Source: Labrys sp. WJW (GTDB lineage Bacteria; Pseudomonadota; Alphaproteobacteria; Rhizobiales; Labraceae). From it: a DNA stretch of 64,000 bases. Where the stretch lies: NCBI RefSeq assembly GCF_001676615.1, contig NZ_LYXZ01000025.1, positions 1 to 64,000 on the forward strand. The letters run 5' to 3'. A model generated the notes under the pieces. The model searched no databases and was not told the origin of the DNA. It worked only from the letters and a program-made list of their open reading frames with translations. The translations under genes were made by a program, and so were the position numbers. Below are positions 33,783 to 41,779 of this stretch, one piece after another (the stretch's first letter is position 1; each line of letters begins with the position of its first letter).

Positions 33783-34802
33783 ATGTCGCTCACCCGGAGG
33801 CAGATCCTGACTGCCGCACTCGCAACGCCATTGGTCATCCGGTCCGCCGGGGCTGCCCGCGCCGCCACCACGCTGAAGATGTCGCACCAGTTTCCCGGCG
33901 GCACCATCGAGCAGGGTGATTTTCGCGACCGGCTCTGCCGCATCTTCGCCGCCGAGGTGGAGAAGCGCACCGGCGGCGCCCTGAAATTCGACGTCTATGC
34001 CAATGCCTCGCTGATGAAGACCAACGCACAGTTCTCGGCCATGCGCCGCGGCGCCTTGGACATGTCGCTGTTTCCAGTCGCCTACGCCGGCGGCGAACTG
34101 CATGCCACCAATCTGGGCCTGATGCCCTGCCTGGTGACGAGCTATGAGCAAGGTGCGGCCTGGAAGAATGCCGAGATCGGCAAGGCGCTCTCCGGCATCC
34201 TGGAGGCCAAGGGCATCAAGATCATCGCCTGGGTCTGGCAGGGCGGCGGCGTGGCCTCGCGCGGCAAGCCGGTATTGACGCCGGACAGCTCCAAGGGGCT
34301 GAAGATCCGCGGCGGCAGCCGGGAAATGGACCTGATGTTCACCGCCGCCGGGGCGCAGGTCTCCACCATGCCCTCGAACGAAATCTATATCGGCATGCAG
34401 ACCAGTGCGCTCGATGCGGCCGTGACATCCTCGACAAGCCTGATCTCCTTCCGCCTGGAAGAACTCGCCAAATCGCTGACCTCGGCGCGGAAGGGTTCCT
34501 TCTGGTTCATGCTCGAACCGCTGCTGATGTCCAAGACCATCTTCGATGCCCTGCCTTCCGATCAGCAGAAGACACTCCTCGATGTCGGCGCCGAGATGGA
34601 AGGCTGGGCCACCAAGCAGGCGCAACATGACGACGAGGAGGTCGCCAAGGTCTATGCCGCCAAGGGTGTCGAAGTCGCCGATTTCAGCGCGGCCGATCTC
34701 GCCGAATGGCGCAAGATCGCCGAAGCCAGTTCCTGGAAGGATTATGCGGCCCGTTCGAGCGAGGCCGCGGAATTGCTGAAGCTCGCGCAGAAGGTGGCGT
34801 GA
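33783..34802 (+). CDS. matP: TRAP transporter substrate-binding protein, probable malonate
   Basis: 339-residue DctP-family periplasmic receptor. The signal is Tat-like (LTRRQILTAALATPLVI, then AGAARAATT). The mature protein has LKMSHQFPGGTIEQGDFRDR, MRRGALDMSLFPVAYAGGEL and the specificity helix region KIRGGSREMDLMFTAAGAQV, which normally provides the carboxylate-binding Arg. It is directly followed by the fused membrane subunit (one base between stop and next ATG) and two malonyl-CoA genes, so malonate is the inferred ligand. ATG 33783 has AGAGGA upstream. Confidence 0.9.
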   Translation: MSLTRRQILTAALATPLVIRSAGAARAATTLKMSHQFPGGTIEQGDFRDRLCRIFAAEVEKRTGGALKFDVYANASLMKTNAQFSAMRRGALDMSLFPVAYAGGELHATNLGLMPCLVTSYEQGAAWKNAEIGKALSGILEAKGIKIIAWVWQGGGVASRGKPVLTPDSSKGLKIRGGSREMDLMFTAAGAQVSTMPSNEIYIGMQTSALDAAVTSSTSLISFRLEELAKSLTSARKGSFWFMLEPLLMSKTIFDALPSDQQKTLLDVGAEMEGWATKQAQHDDEEVAKVYAAKGVEVADFSAADLAEWRKIAEASSWKDYAARSSEAAELLKLAQKVA

Positions 34803-34803
34803 G

Positions 34804-36759
34804 ATGAGCGGCTCGATCCAGCACGACGCCATCCTCGCTGGCGACGAAGCCGGTCCGGCCGAGCGGGCGGGGATCGTGCATCGTGCCTTCGCCGCGGTCA
34901 ACGCCGTCGCCTTCCGGCTTTCGGCCGTGGCTCTGCTGGCGGCGGCAGTCGTCCTCACCTTCGGCGTCATCACCGGCCATATCACCCGCCAGTCGGTGCT
35001 GTGGCAGGACGAGGTCACCATCTACCTGATCGCCGGCGCCATCTTTCTGTCGGCGGCCTCGGTGCAGGCTGTGCGCGGCCATGTCGGCATCGATATCCTC
35101 GATCATTGGCTGCCGGCTGCCGCCGGTACCAGGCGGCTGGTGGTCGATGCGCTGGTTCTCTTCTTCTGCATCCTGTTCGCCTGGAAATCCGGCTCGCTGC
35201 TGCATGAAGCCTGGGTGGACGAGCAGACCTCACACTCGGCCTGGGGGCCGCCTCTGTGGATTCCCTATTCCCTGTTGACGGCGGGCATGGTGCTGCTGGC
35301 GGCGCAAGTCGCCCTGCAGGTGGCGGAACGCTCGCTGCCGATCTTCGTCATCGTGCTGCTCGCCTTCGCCGCTTTCGCCCTGTGGTCGCGGCCGCCGCTG
35401 CCGCTGCTGACCGGCTTGCCGCAATGGGGCATCGGCGTCGCCTACTGCACCGCGACGCTGATCGTATTGTTCTCGGGCATGCCGATCGCCTTCGCGCTCG
35501 GCGTGGTGGCTCTGACCTTCATGATCCTGTTCATGCCGGCGGCCTCGATCGATACGCTGGCGCAGAACTTCTACGAGGAACTGGCCAATGTCATCATCCT
35601 CGCCATTCCGCTCTTCATCCTGAAGGGCGCGGCGATCGGTCGTTCCAATGCCGGCAAGGATCTCTATTCGGCCTTGCATGCCTGGCTCTATCGCATTCCA
35701 GGCGGCCTCGGCGTCGCCAACACGGTCGCCTGCGGCCTGTTCGCCGCCATGGCGGGCTCCTCGCCCGCCACCTGCTCGGCCATCGGTGCAGCCGGCATCC
35801 CGGAGATGCGGGCCCGTGGTTATTCGGGCGGCTTTGCCGCCGGCATCATCGCGGCGGGGGGCACGCTCGGCATCCTCTTGCCGCCCTCGGTGACCATGCT
35901 GCTCTATGCGGTGGCGGCCGAGGTTTCGCTCGGCAAGCTGTTCCTGGCCGGAATCGGCCCCGGCCTGCTCTTGATGACGATGTTCGCCGTCTACGCCATG
36001 CTGCATTACCGCAAGGAGAAGCGGCAGGCCCTGGTGCAGGCTGAGCGCACGGGCATTCGTTCGGCCATCCTGCACGAGGAGAGCTACACCTTCGCCCAGA
36101 AGCTGCGCATGATCGGCTGGGTGGTGCCCTTCGTCTCGATCCTCGCTGGTGTGATGGTGGTGCTCTATGCCGGCTGGGCCACGCCCTCGGAGACGGCCGG
36201 CGTCGGCGCCGTGCTCGCCTTGGCGGTGATCTCGGCCATGTACGGCATCTGGCGGCCTTCCAAGGTGATGCCGATCCTGTCGGGCACGCTGCGGGAATCG
36301 ACCATGCTCCTGATGATTATCGGCATGTCGCTGCTCTATTCTTATGTGATGAGCTATCTTCAGATCAGCCAGTCGGCGGCGGCCTGGATCATCAGCCTGG
36401 ACCTGTCGAAGTGGCTGCTGCTCACCGCCATCCTGCTCTTCGTGGTCGTCCTCGGCTTCTTCCTGCCGCCGGTCTCGATCATCCTGATGACGGCGCCGAT
36501 CATCCTGCCGCCCTTGAAAGCGGCCGGCTTCGACCTGATCTGGTTTGGTGTGGTGATGACCATCGTCATGGAGATGGGCCTCATACATCCGCCGGTCGGG
36601 CTCAACATCTTCGTGATCAAGAATATCGCGCCGGACATCCCGCTCGGGGATATCATGCGCGGGACGCTGCCTTTCGTCGGATTGATGGCGTTGGCGGTGG
36701 TGCTGGCCTGCCTGATACCCGGCCTCGCCACCTGGCTGCCCGGTCTGATCATGGGGTAA
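34804..36759 (+). CDS. TRAP transporter fused DctQ-DctM membrane subunit
   Basis: 651 residues. The N-terminal ~180 form the DctQ-like part (four helices, TFGVITGHITRQSVLWQDEV, with SASVQAVRGHVGIDI-like loop) and the rest is DctM (about twelve helices): FSGMPIAFALGVVALTFMIL, AIPLFILKGAAIGRSNAGKD, MAGSSPATCSAIGAAGIPEM, GTLGILLPPSVTMLLYAV and MEMGLIHPPVGLNIFVIKNI. It couples sodium flow to substrate uptake with the preceding receptor. Fused QM subunits are common in this transporter class; it corresponds to MatQM of the Sinorhizobium mat system by context. Confidence 0.92.
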   Translation: MSGSIQHDAILAGDEAGPAERAGIVHRAFAAVNAVAFRLSAVALLAAAVVLTFGVITGHITRQSVLWQDEVTIYLIAGAIFLSAASVQAVRGHVGIDILDHWLPAAAGTRRLVVDALVLFFCILFAWKSGSLLHEAWVDEQTSHSAWGPPLWIPYSLLTAGMVLLAAQVALQVAERSLPIFVIVLLAFAAFALWSRPPLPLLTGLPQWGIGVAYCTATLIVLFSGMPIAFALGVVALTFMILFMPAASIDTLAQNFYEELANVIILAIPLFILKGAAIGRSNAGKDLYSALHAWLYRIPGGLGVANTVACGLFAAMAGSSPATCSAIGAAGIPEMRARGYSGGFAAGIIAAGGTLGILLPPSVTMLLYAVAAEVSLGKLFLAGIGPGLLLMTMFAVYAMLHYRKEKRQALVQAERTGIRSAILHEESYTFAQKLRMIGWVVPFVSILAGVMVVLYAGWATPSETAGVGAVLALAVISAMYGIWRPSKVMPILSGTLRESTMLLMIIGMSLLYSYVMSYLQISQSAAAWIISLDLSKWLLLTAILLFVVVLGFFLPPVSIILMTAPIILPPLKAAGFDLIWFGVVMTIVMEMGLIHPPVGLNIFVIKNIAPDIPLGDIMRGTLPFVGLMALAVVLACLIPGLATWLPGLIMG

Positions 36760-36786
36760 TCCAATGAATTGGCATGGTGAACAGCG

Positions 36787-38211
36787 ATGAGCAGAAATTT
36801 CCTGCAGGAATTCCTGGAAGCAGTGGCCGAGCGGGGGAGGGGGCTCATCGGTCTTGAGCGCCCTGCATCCCCGGTGCGATCGGGCGATCTGCTGGCGCTC
36901 AGCAATGCGCTGCTGACGGGCCGGGGCGAGGTTTCCGGCGTCGCCCTGGCGCAGCAATGGCTCGACGCTTATGCCGCAGCCGACGAGGAGCAAAGGCGGC
37001 GCCATCTGGCGGCGCTGGCTGACGGCTTCGGTCCTGACCAGCCGCGCCTCGATGCGGCGATAGAGGCCTATCTGCAGGACAAGTCGCCCCGGGCGATGGC
37101 CGAGCTCAGCGTGGCCGCAGAGCCGAGACGCCAGGAGCTCTTCCGCCGGCTCAACCGCCCCGCCGGCGGCACGGCCGCCCTGGTGCGGCTGCGCGAGGAC
37201 GTACTCGCCGACCTGCAGGGCAATGCGAAGCTGGAGGCCCTCGATGCGGACCTTGCCCATCTGTTCTCGTCCTGGTTCAACCGGGGCTTCCTGATGCTGA
37301 AACGGATCGACTGGACGACACCGGCGAACATCCTTGCCAAGATCATCCAATATGAGGCCGTACACACCATCCATAGCTGGGAGGATCTGCGCAGCCGGCT
37401 GGAGCCTTCGGATCGGCGCTGTTTTGCCTTCTTCCATCCGCAGATGGCCGACGAGCCGCTGGTGTTCGTCGAGGTGGCGCTGACGCGGGACATACCGGCG
37501 ACGATCGCGCCGCTGCTCGCTCTCGAACGCAAGCCGATCCGGGCCGAGGATGCGACCACCGCGGTGTTCTATTCGATCTCCAATTGCCAGACCGGCCTGC
37601 GCCGCGTCTCCTTCGGCAATCTCCTGATCAAACAGGTGGTCGAGGAACTCCGGCGCGACCTGCCGAAGCTGAAGACCTTCGTGACTTTGTCGCCGGTTCC
37701 CGGCTTCATGGGCTGGCTGAAGCGGGAGCTCGCCAAGGAGGACCCCCATATTCCGGGTGTCGCCGACCTCTCGGTGCTGGAGGGGCTGTTCCAGCCAGCC
37801 GAACAGGGCGGCACCGGGCCGACGGAAGCCATGCGTGAGGCGCAGCTGGCCGCCGCCGCTCATTATTTCCTGGTGGCCAGGACCCCGTCGGGTGCGCCGA
37901 TCGACCCGGTGGCGCGGTTCCATCTCGGCAATGGAGCCCGCCTCGAGCGCATCAACTGGCGGGGCGACGTCTCGCCCAACGGATTGCGCCAGGCCGGCGG
38001 CTTCATGGTCAATTATCTCTATGACCTCGATGCCATCGAAGCCAATCATGAGGCCTTCGCCAATCAGGGCGTGATCGCCGCCAGCGCGGCCGTGCGCAAG
38101 CTGCTGAAAGCCACGGAAGCGAAACCGGCGCGTCGCAAACCAGCCGTACCGGCCTTGCCGCCGCCCGCCCGCAGCGCCGATGCGGCCCAGCGGCCTCGTC
38201 CCAATTCTTGA
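36787..38211 (+). CDS. matA: Malonyl-CoA decarboxylase
   Basis: 474 residues. Decarboxylates malonyl-CoA to acetyl-CoA in the cytoplasm. The N-terminal helical domain (about 1-190) precedes the GNAT-like catalytic domain, with ATTAVFYSISNCQTGLRRVS (catalytic serine), TFVTLSPVPGFMGWL and the histidine in PVARFHLGNGARLERINW. Length fits bacterial MatA. The tail after about 445 is Pro/Ala/Arg rich and not conserved. Its ATG is 27 bp past the transporter stop; its stop TGA at 38209-38211 is part of the AGGAA that serves matB. Together with MatB it forms the malonate-to-acetyl-CoA pathway. Confidence 0.95.
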   Translation: MSRNFLQEFLEAVAERGRGLIGLERPASPVRSGDLLALSNALLTGRGEVSGVALAQQWLDAYAAADEEQRRRHLAALADGFGPDQPRLDAAIEAYLQDKSPRAMAELSVAAEPRRQELFRRLNRPAGGTAALVRLREDVLADLQGNAKLEALDADLAHLFSSWFNRGFLMLKRIDWTTPANILAKIIQYEAVHTIHSWEDLRSRLEPSDRRCFAFFHPQMADEPLVFVEVALTRDIPATIAPLLALERKPIRAEDATTAVFYSISNCQTGLRRVSFGNLLIKQVVEELRRDLPKLKTFVTLSPVPGFMGWLKRELAKEDPHIPGVADLSVLEGLFQPAEQGGTGPTEAMREAQLAAAAHYFLVARTPSGAPIDPVARFHLGNGARLERINWRGDVSPNGLRQAGGFMVNYLYDLDAIEANHEAFANQGVIAASAAVRKLLKATEAKPARRKPAVPALPPPARSADAAQRPRPNS

Positions 38212-38221
38212 GGAAATTTGC

Positions 38222-39739
38222 GTGTCGAACCATCTGTTCAGCCTGATCCGTTCCCGGATGCCGGAAGCGGGAAAACCCTTCCTCACTCTCGCCGATGGCC
38301 GCGGCTTTGATTATGGCGCCGTGCTTGCCTGGTCGGGCCGCTATGCCAATGCCTTGCGCGGCTATGGGGTCGAAACGGGCGACCGCGTGGTCGTCCAGGT
38401 CGAAAAGAGCCCGCAGGCGGTGTTTCTCTATCTGGCCTGCCTGCGCGCCGGCGCGGTGTTCGTGCCCCTCAACACCGCCTATACCAAGGCGGAGCTCGAT
38501 TATTTCGTCGGCGATGCCGAACCGCGACTCCTGGTCTGCGCGCCGGAAAAGGCGGATGAACTCGGCGAGATCGGCACCCGGCTCGGTGCTGCCGTCGCGA
38601 CCTTGGGAAGCCATGATGACGGCTCGCTCGCCGAAGCGGCGAAAGCCGCACCGGAGAGCTTCGACGATGTCGCGCGCGGCGAGGACGATCTGGCGGCGCT
38701 GCTCTATACCTCCGGCACCACGGGGCGTTCCAAAGGCGCGATGTTGACGCATGGCAACTTGGCTTCCAACGCCGTTACCCTGGCTGCCTATTGGCGCTTC
38801 AGCCAGGCCGACGTGCTGCTGCACGCCCTGCCGATCTTCCACACCCATGGCCTGTTCGTGGCCATCAATACCACGCTGATGGCGGGATCCTCGCTGATCT
38901 TCCTGCCGCGCTTCGATGCGGCAGAGGTGCTGCGCCATCTGCCCGGCGCCACCTGCATGATGGGCGTGCCGACCTTCTATGTGCGCCTCCTGCAGCAGGA
39001 GGGCCTCACTGCCGAGGCGACCGCCCATATGCGGTTGTTCGTATCGGGATCGGCGCCACTGCTGTCGGAGACCCATGAGCAATGGAGAGCGCGCACCGGC
39101 CACGCCATTCTCGAACGCTATGGCATGACCGAAACCAACATGATCACCTCCAACCCCTATGACGGGGCACGCGTGGCCGGCGCCGTCGGCATGCCGCTGC
39201 CGGGCATCGCGCTGCGCATCGTCCAGCCGGAGACGGGCGAAGCCTTGCCGCAGGGCGAGATCGGCATGATCGAGGTGAAGGGTCCCAATGTGTTCAAGGG
39301 CTATTGGCGCATGCCGGAGAAGACCAGATCGGAATTCCGGCCCGACGGCTTCTTCATCACCGGCGATCTCGGCAAGATCGACGCCCAGGGCTATGTCCAC
39401 ATCGTCGGACGCGGCAAGGATCTGGTGATTACAGGTGGCTACAACGTCTACCCCAAGGAAGTGGAGACGGAAATCGACGGCATTCCCGGCGTGTTCGAGA
39501 GCGCCGTGATCGGCGTGCCGCATGCCGATTTCGGCGAGGGAGTCACGGCGATCGTGGTGCGCAAGCCCGGCGCCACCGTGGAGGAAAGGACGATCCTTGC
39601 CACCCTGGAGGGGCGCCTCGCCAAGTTCAAGCAGCCCAAGCGCGTGCTCTTCGTCGACGAATTGCCGCGCAACACCATGGGCAAGGTCCAGAAGAACGTG
39701 TTGCAGACAACCTATCGCGATCTCTACGCGCGGGGGTGA
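38222..39739 (+). CDS. matB: Malonyl-CoA synthetase
   Basis: 505-residue acyl-CoA ligase that makes malonyl-CoA from malonate, ATP and CoA. Core motifs: LLYTSGTTGRSKGAMLTHGN (P-loop-like A3), LPIFHTHGLFVAINTTLMAG, ERYGMTETNMITSNPY (A5), DGFFITGDLGKIDAQGYVHI, and GRGKDLVITGGYNVYPKEVE (hinge), ending in PRNTMGKVQKN with the catalytic lysine. The GTG at 38222 with AGGAA six bases before it gives the usual start; an in-frame ATG upstream lies within matA. Specificity for malonate is inferred from sequence resemblance to MatB and from matA next door. Confidence 0.95.
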   Translation: MSNHLFSLIRSRMPEAGKPFLTLADGRGFDYGAVLAWSGRYANALRGYGVETGDRVVVQVEKSPQAVFLYLACLRAGAVFVPLNTAYTKAELDYFVGDAEPRLLVCAPEKADELGEIGTRLGAAVATLGSHDDGSLAEAAKAAPESFDDVARGEDDLAALLYTSGTTGRSKGAMLTHGNLASNAVTLAAYWRFSQADVLLHALPIFHTHGLFVAINTTLMAGSSLIFLPRFDAAEVLRHLPGATCMMGVPTFYVRLLQQEGLTAEATAHMRLFVSGSAPLLSETHEQWRARTGHAILERYGMTETNMITSNPYDGARVAGAVGMPLPGIALRIVQPETGEALPQGEIGMIEVKGPNVFKGYWRMPEKTRSEFRPDGFFITGDLGKIDAQGYVHIVGRGKDLVITGGYNVYPKEVETEIDGIPGVFESAVIGVPHADFGEGVTAIVVRKPGATVEERTILATLEGRLAKFKQPKRVLFVDELPRNTMGKVQKNVLQTTYRDLYARG

Positions 39740-39753
39740 GGCGTGAAAGCCTT

Positions 39754-39877
39754 CTCCCCTTGTGGGAGAAGGTGCACCGAAGGGGCGGATAAGGGGAGAA
39801 ACGCACCCTTGAAAGGTATGCGCCAACACCCCTCATCCGTCATTGCTGCGCAATGCCACCTTCTCCCACAAGGGGAG
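39754..39877. repeat. Inverted repeat, family E, between matB and phoD
   Basis: Arms CTCCCCTTGTGGGAGAAGG (39754) and CCTTCTCCCACAAGGGGAG (ending 39877) are perfect inverse complements. The centre contains GGGGCGGATAAGGGG and CCCCTCATCCG, a second imperfect pair. This type of element is frequent in Rhizobiales genomes. It lies between two converging genes and could end both transcripts. Confidence 0.85.
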
Positions 39878-39905
39878 AGGGTTTATCGCGCGCGCGATTT
39901 CCGCG

Positions 39906-41486
39906 TCAGCCCAGCTTCGGCTCGAGCTGCGTCGACCACAGCGAGGCGTCGGCGGCGTCGCGCAGCGTGACGGTCATCACCCGCGTGTCGGCGGCGATGG
40001 CGACGTGGCCGAAGAATTGCAGGCCGGCTGCGGGCGACAGGTTCTGCTGGCCGCCTTCCGGCGCCTTCACATATTTGAGCTCGGGACCGAAGGTCATGTC
40101 GAGGTCGTTGGGCCCGAACGTGCCCGAATGGAGCGGGCCGGAAACGAATTCCCAGAAGGGATCGAAGTCCTGGAAGGCCGCCTTGTCCGGATTGTAGTAG
40201 TGGGCGGCGGTGTAGTGGACGTCGGCCGTCAGCCACACCGTGTTCTTCACGCCGGCCGCCTTGATGAAGCGCAGGAGATCGGCGAATTCGAGTTCGCGGC
40301 CGAGCGGCTTGCCGTTGTCGTTGTTGGAGACGGCTTCGAAGCCCTTCTTCTGCTCGGCCTTGTCCCACACCACCAGCGCCAGCGGCATGTCGGCTGCGAT
40401 CACCTTCCAGGTCGCCTTGGAATTGGCGAGTTCGCGCTTGAGCCAGGCAAGCTGCTCGGCGCCGAGGAAGGCCGCTTCCCCGCCTTCCGTGGTCTGCAGA
40501 TTGGCGCCGTTCGGGCCGCGATAGGTGCGCATGTCGAGCATGAAGACATCGAGCAGCGGGCCGTAGGGGATCTTGCGATAGACGCGGCGCGGCTCTGCCA
40601 GCGTGGTGGCGATCGGCATATATTCGTGGAAAGCCTGCGCAGCGCGTGCCGCCAGGGCCGCGATCGACTTTTCCTTGTAGCGATCGTCGCTGAGCAGGTC
40701 CTTGGACGAGGACCAGTTGTTGGTCACCTCATGGTCGTCCCACTGGGTGATGACCGGAACCTCGCGGTAGAGCGCGCGGAAGTTCTTGTCCATCAGGTTG
40801 TATTTGTACTGTCCGCGATACTCGTCGAGGGTCTCGGCGACCTTGGACTTTTCCGGCGTGACGATGTTCTTCCAGACGGTGCCGTCGGGCAACTTCACCT
40901 CGGGCTTGATCACGCCGTCGGCATAGATGTTGTCACCGGAATGGATGAAGAAATCCGGGTTGTGCTTGAGCATGGCCGAATAGATCTTCATGCCGCCGCG
41001 ATCGGCATCGATGCCCCAGCCCTGGCCGGCGGTGTCGCCGGACCAGACGAAGGAGACGTCGCGCAGCCCGGCCGGGGCCGAACGCAGGTGCCCGGTGACC
41101 ACTTCGCTCTCGACGCTGGTATGGGCGAGGTCCTGGAAGCGCACGCGGTAGAAGATCTCCTGGTCCGCCGGCAGGCCCTCGGCCAGGATCTTCACGGTGT
41201 AGTCGGTCTCGGGGGAGGCGGTCACCGTCGGCAGCCGGTTCACCGTCTTGAAGCTCTCGGTCGTCGACCATTCGAAGATCGCATTGGCCGGGCGGTCCGT
41301 GCGCGACCACAACACCGCCCTGTCGCCGGCAACGTCGCCCGACTGCAGGCCGGCCGTAACCTCGGGGCGGTCGGCAGCGCGGGACAGGCCCGGCACGGCG
41401 AACGTGCCCGTGGCTCCGAGGAGGCCGGTTGCTGCGGTTGCGGTGAGGAAGCGGCGGCGGGACAAAGGTCTTTCGATGAAGCGCAT
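39906..41486 (-). CDS. phoD: PhoD-family alkaline phosphatase / phosphodiesterase
   Basis: 526 residues, exported by the Tat route (LSRRRFLTATAATGLLGATG, cut near AADRPE). N-terminal Fn3-like domain (about 40-140, with VLWSRTDRP and FYRVRFQDL), then the PhoD metallophosphatase domain: VWSGDTAGQGWG, PDFFIHSGDNIYADG, TQWDDHEVTNNWSSS, FMLDMRTYRG and WLTADVHYTAAHYYNP. These hold the Fe/Ca ligands. It releases phosphate from phosphoesters in the periplasm. ATG 41486 (GGAGAG upstream) is preferred over 41531 and 41525, which lie in or beside a Pho box. Induction by phosphate starvation is likely. Confidence 0.95.
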   Translation of the reverse strand: MRFIERPLSRRRFLTATAATGLLGATGTFAVPGLSRAADRPEVTAGLQSGDVAGDRAVLWSRTDRPANAIFEWSTTESFKTVNRLPTVTASPETDYTVKILAEGLPADQEIFYRVRFQDLAHTSVESEVVTGHLRSAPAGLRDVSFVWSGDTAGQGWGIDADRGGMKIYSAMLKHNPDFFIHSGDNIYADGVIKPEVKLPDGTVWKNIVTPEKSKVAETLDEYRGQYKYNLMDKNFRALYREVPVITQWDDHEVTNNWSSSKDLLSDDRYKEKSIAALAARAAQAFHEYMPIATTLAEPRRVYRKIPYGPLLDVFMLDMRTYRGPNGANLQTTEGGEAAFLGAEQLAWLKRELANSKATWKVIAADMPLALVVWDKAEQKKGFEAVSNNDNGKPLGRELEFADLLRFIKAAGVKNTVWLTADVHYTAAHYYNPDKAAFQDFDPFWEFVSGPLHSGTFGPNDLDMTFGPELKYVKAPEGGQQNLSPAAGLQFFGHVAIAADTRVMTVTLRDAADASLWSTQLEPKLG

Positions 41487-41529
41487 GGCGACTCTCCAGC
41501 TTGAATTGCGCTCCTTCTTGGCCATCGAC

Positions 41530-41547
41530 ATGACAGTGGCATGTCAA
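41530..41547 (-). promoter_or_regulatory. Pho box upstream of phoD
   Basis: Minus strand TTGACAT-GCCA-CTGTCAT: two 7-base repeats four bases apart, the second identical to the consensus CTGTCAT and the first close to it. This is the layout of PhoB binding sites, and it lies 43 bp before the chosen phoD start. Confidence 0.7.
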
Positions 41548-41641
41548 ATGGTTGGAGGAATTATAAACTGTGTGCAGTGAGGCGGGTTCAGAACAGGCCC
41601 TGTAGAAAATTTCACAGGCAGCACGCTTTCACCTGTGGCAC

Positions 41642-41740
41642 AAAGCGTTTGGGGATTTGGCGGAAACGTCAAGAATCGCAAGACGCGCCGAACCAAAGAG
41701 CTGAAGCAAAGAAGAGTTTCCGCCCAAATGGCTTTGCTCT
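41642..41740. repeat. Dispersed intergenic repeat, family D (copy 3, diverged)
   Basis: AAAGCGTTTGGGGATT, AGAATCGCAAGACGCG, GAACCAAAGAGCTGAAGCAAA and GGCTTTGCTCT follow the order of the copy at 25779-25904 with many changes. It lies just upstream of the second paralogous exported protein. Confidence 0.65.
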
Positions 41741-41779
41741 CGGGGATAGGGATCTTTCATCTAGCAGACCGGGTATTTT

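Noticed and set aside
35230..38286. 1018-codon open frame antisense to the TRAP and matA genes
   Set aside because: Very low-complexity His/Arg/Gln/Gly translation across two well-identified genes; a GC-content shadow.
38009..39829. 606-codon open frame antisense to matB
   Set aside because: Shadow of a clear acyl-CoA ligase gene; no domain seen.
39843..41504. 553-codon open frame antisense to phoD
   Set aside because: Shadow of phoD; no recognisable protein features.
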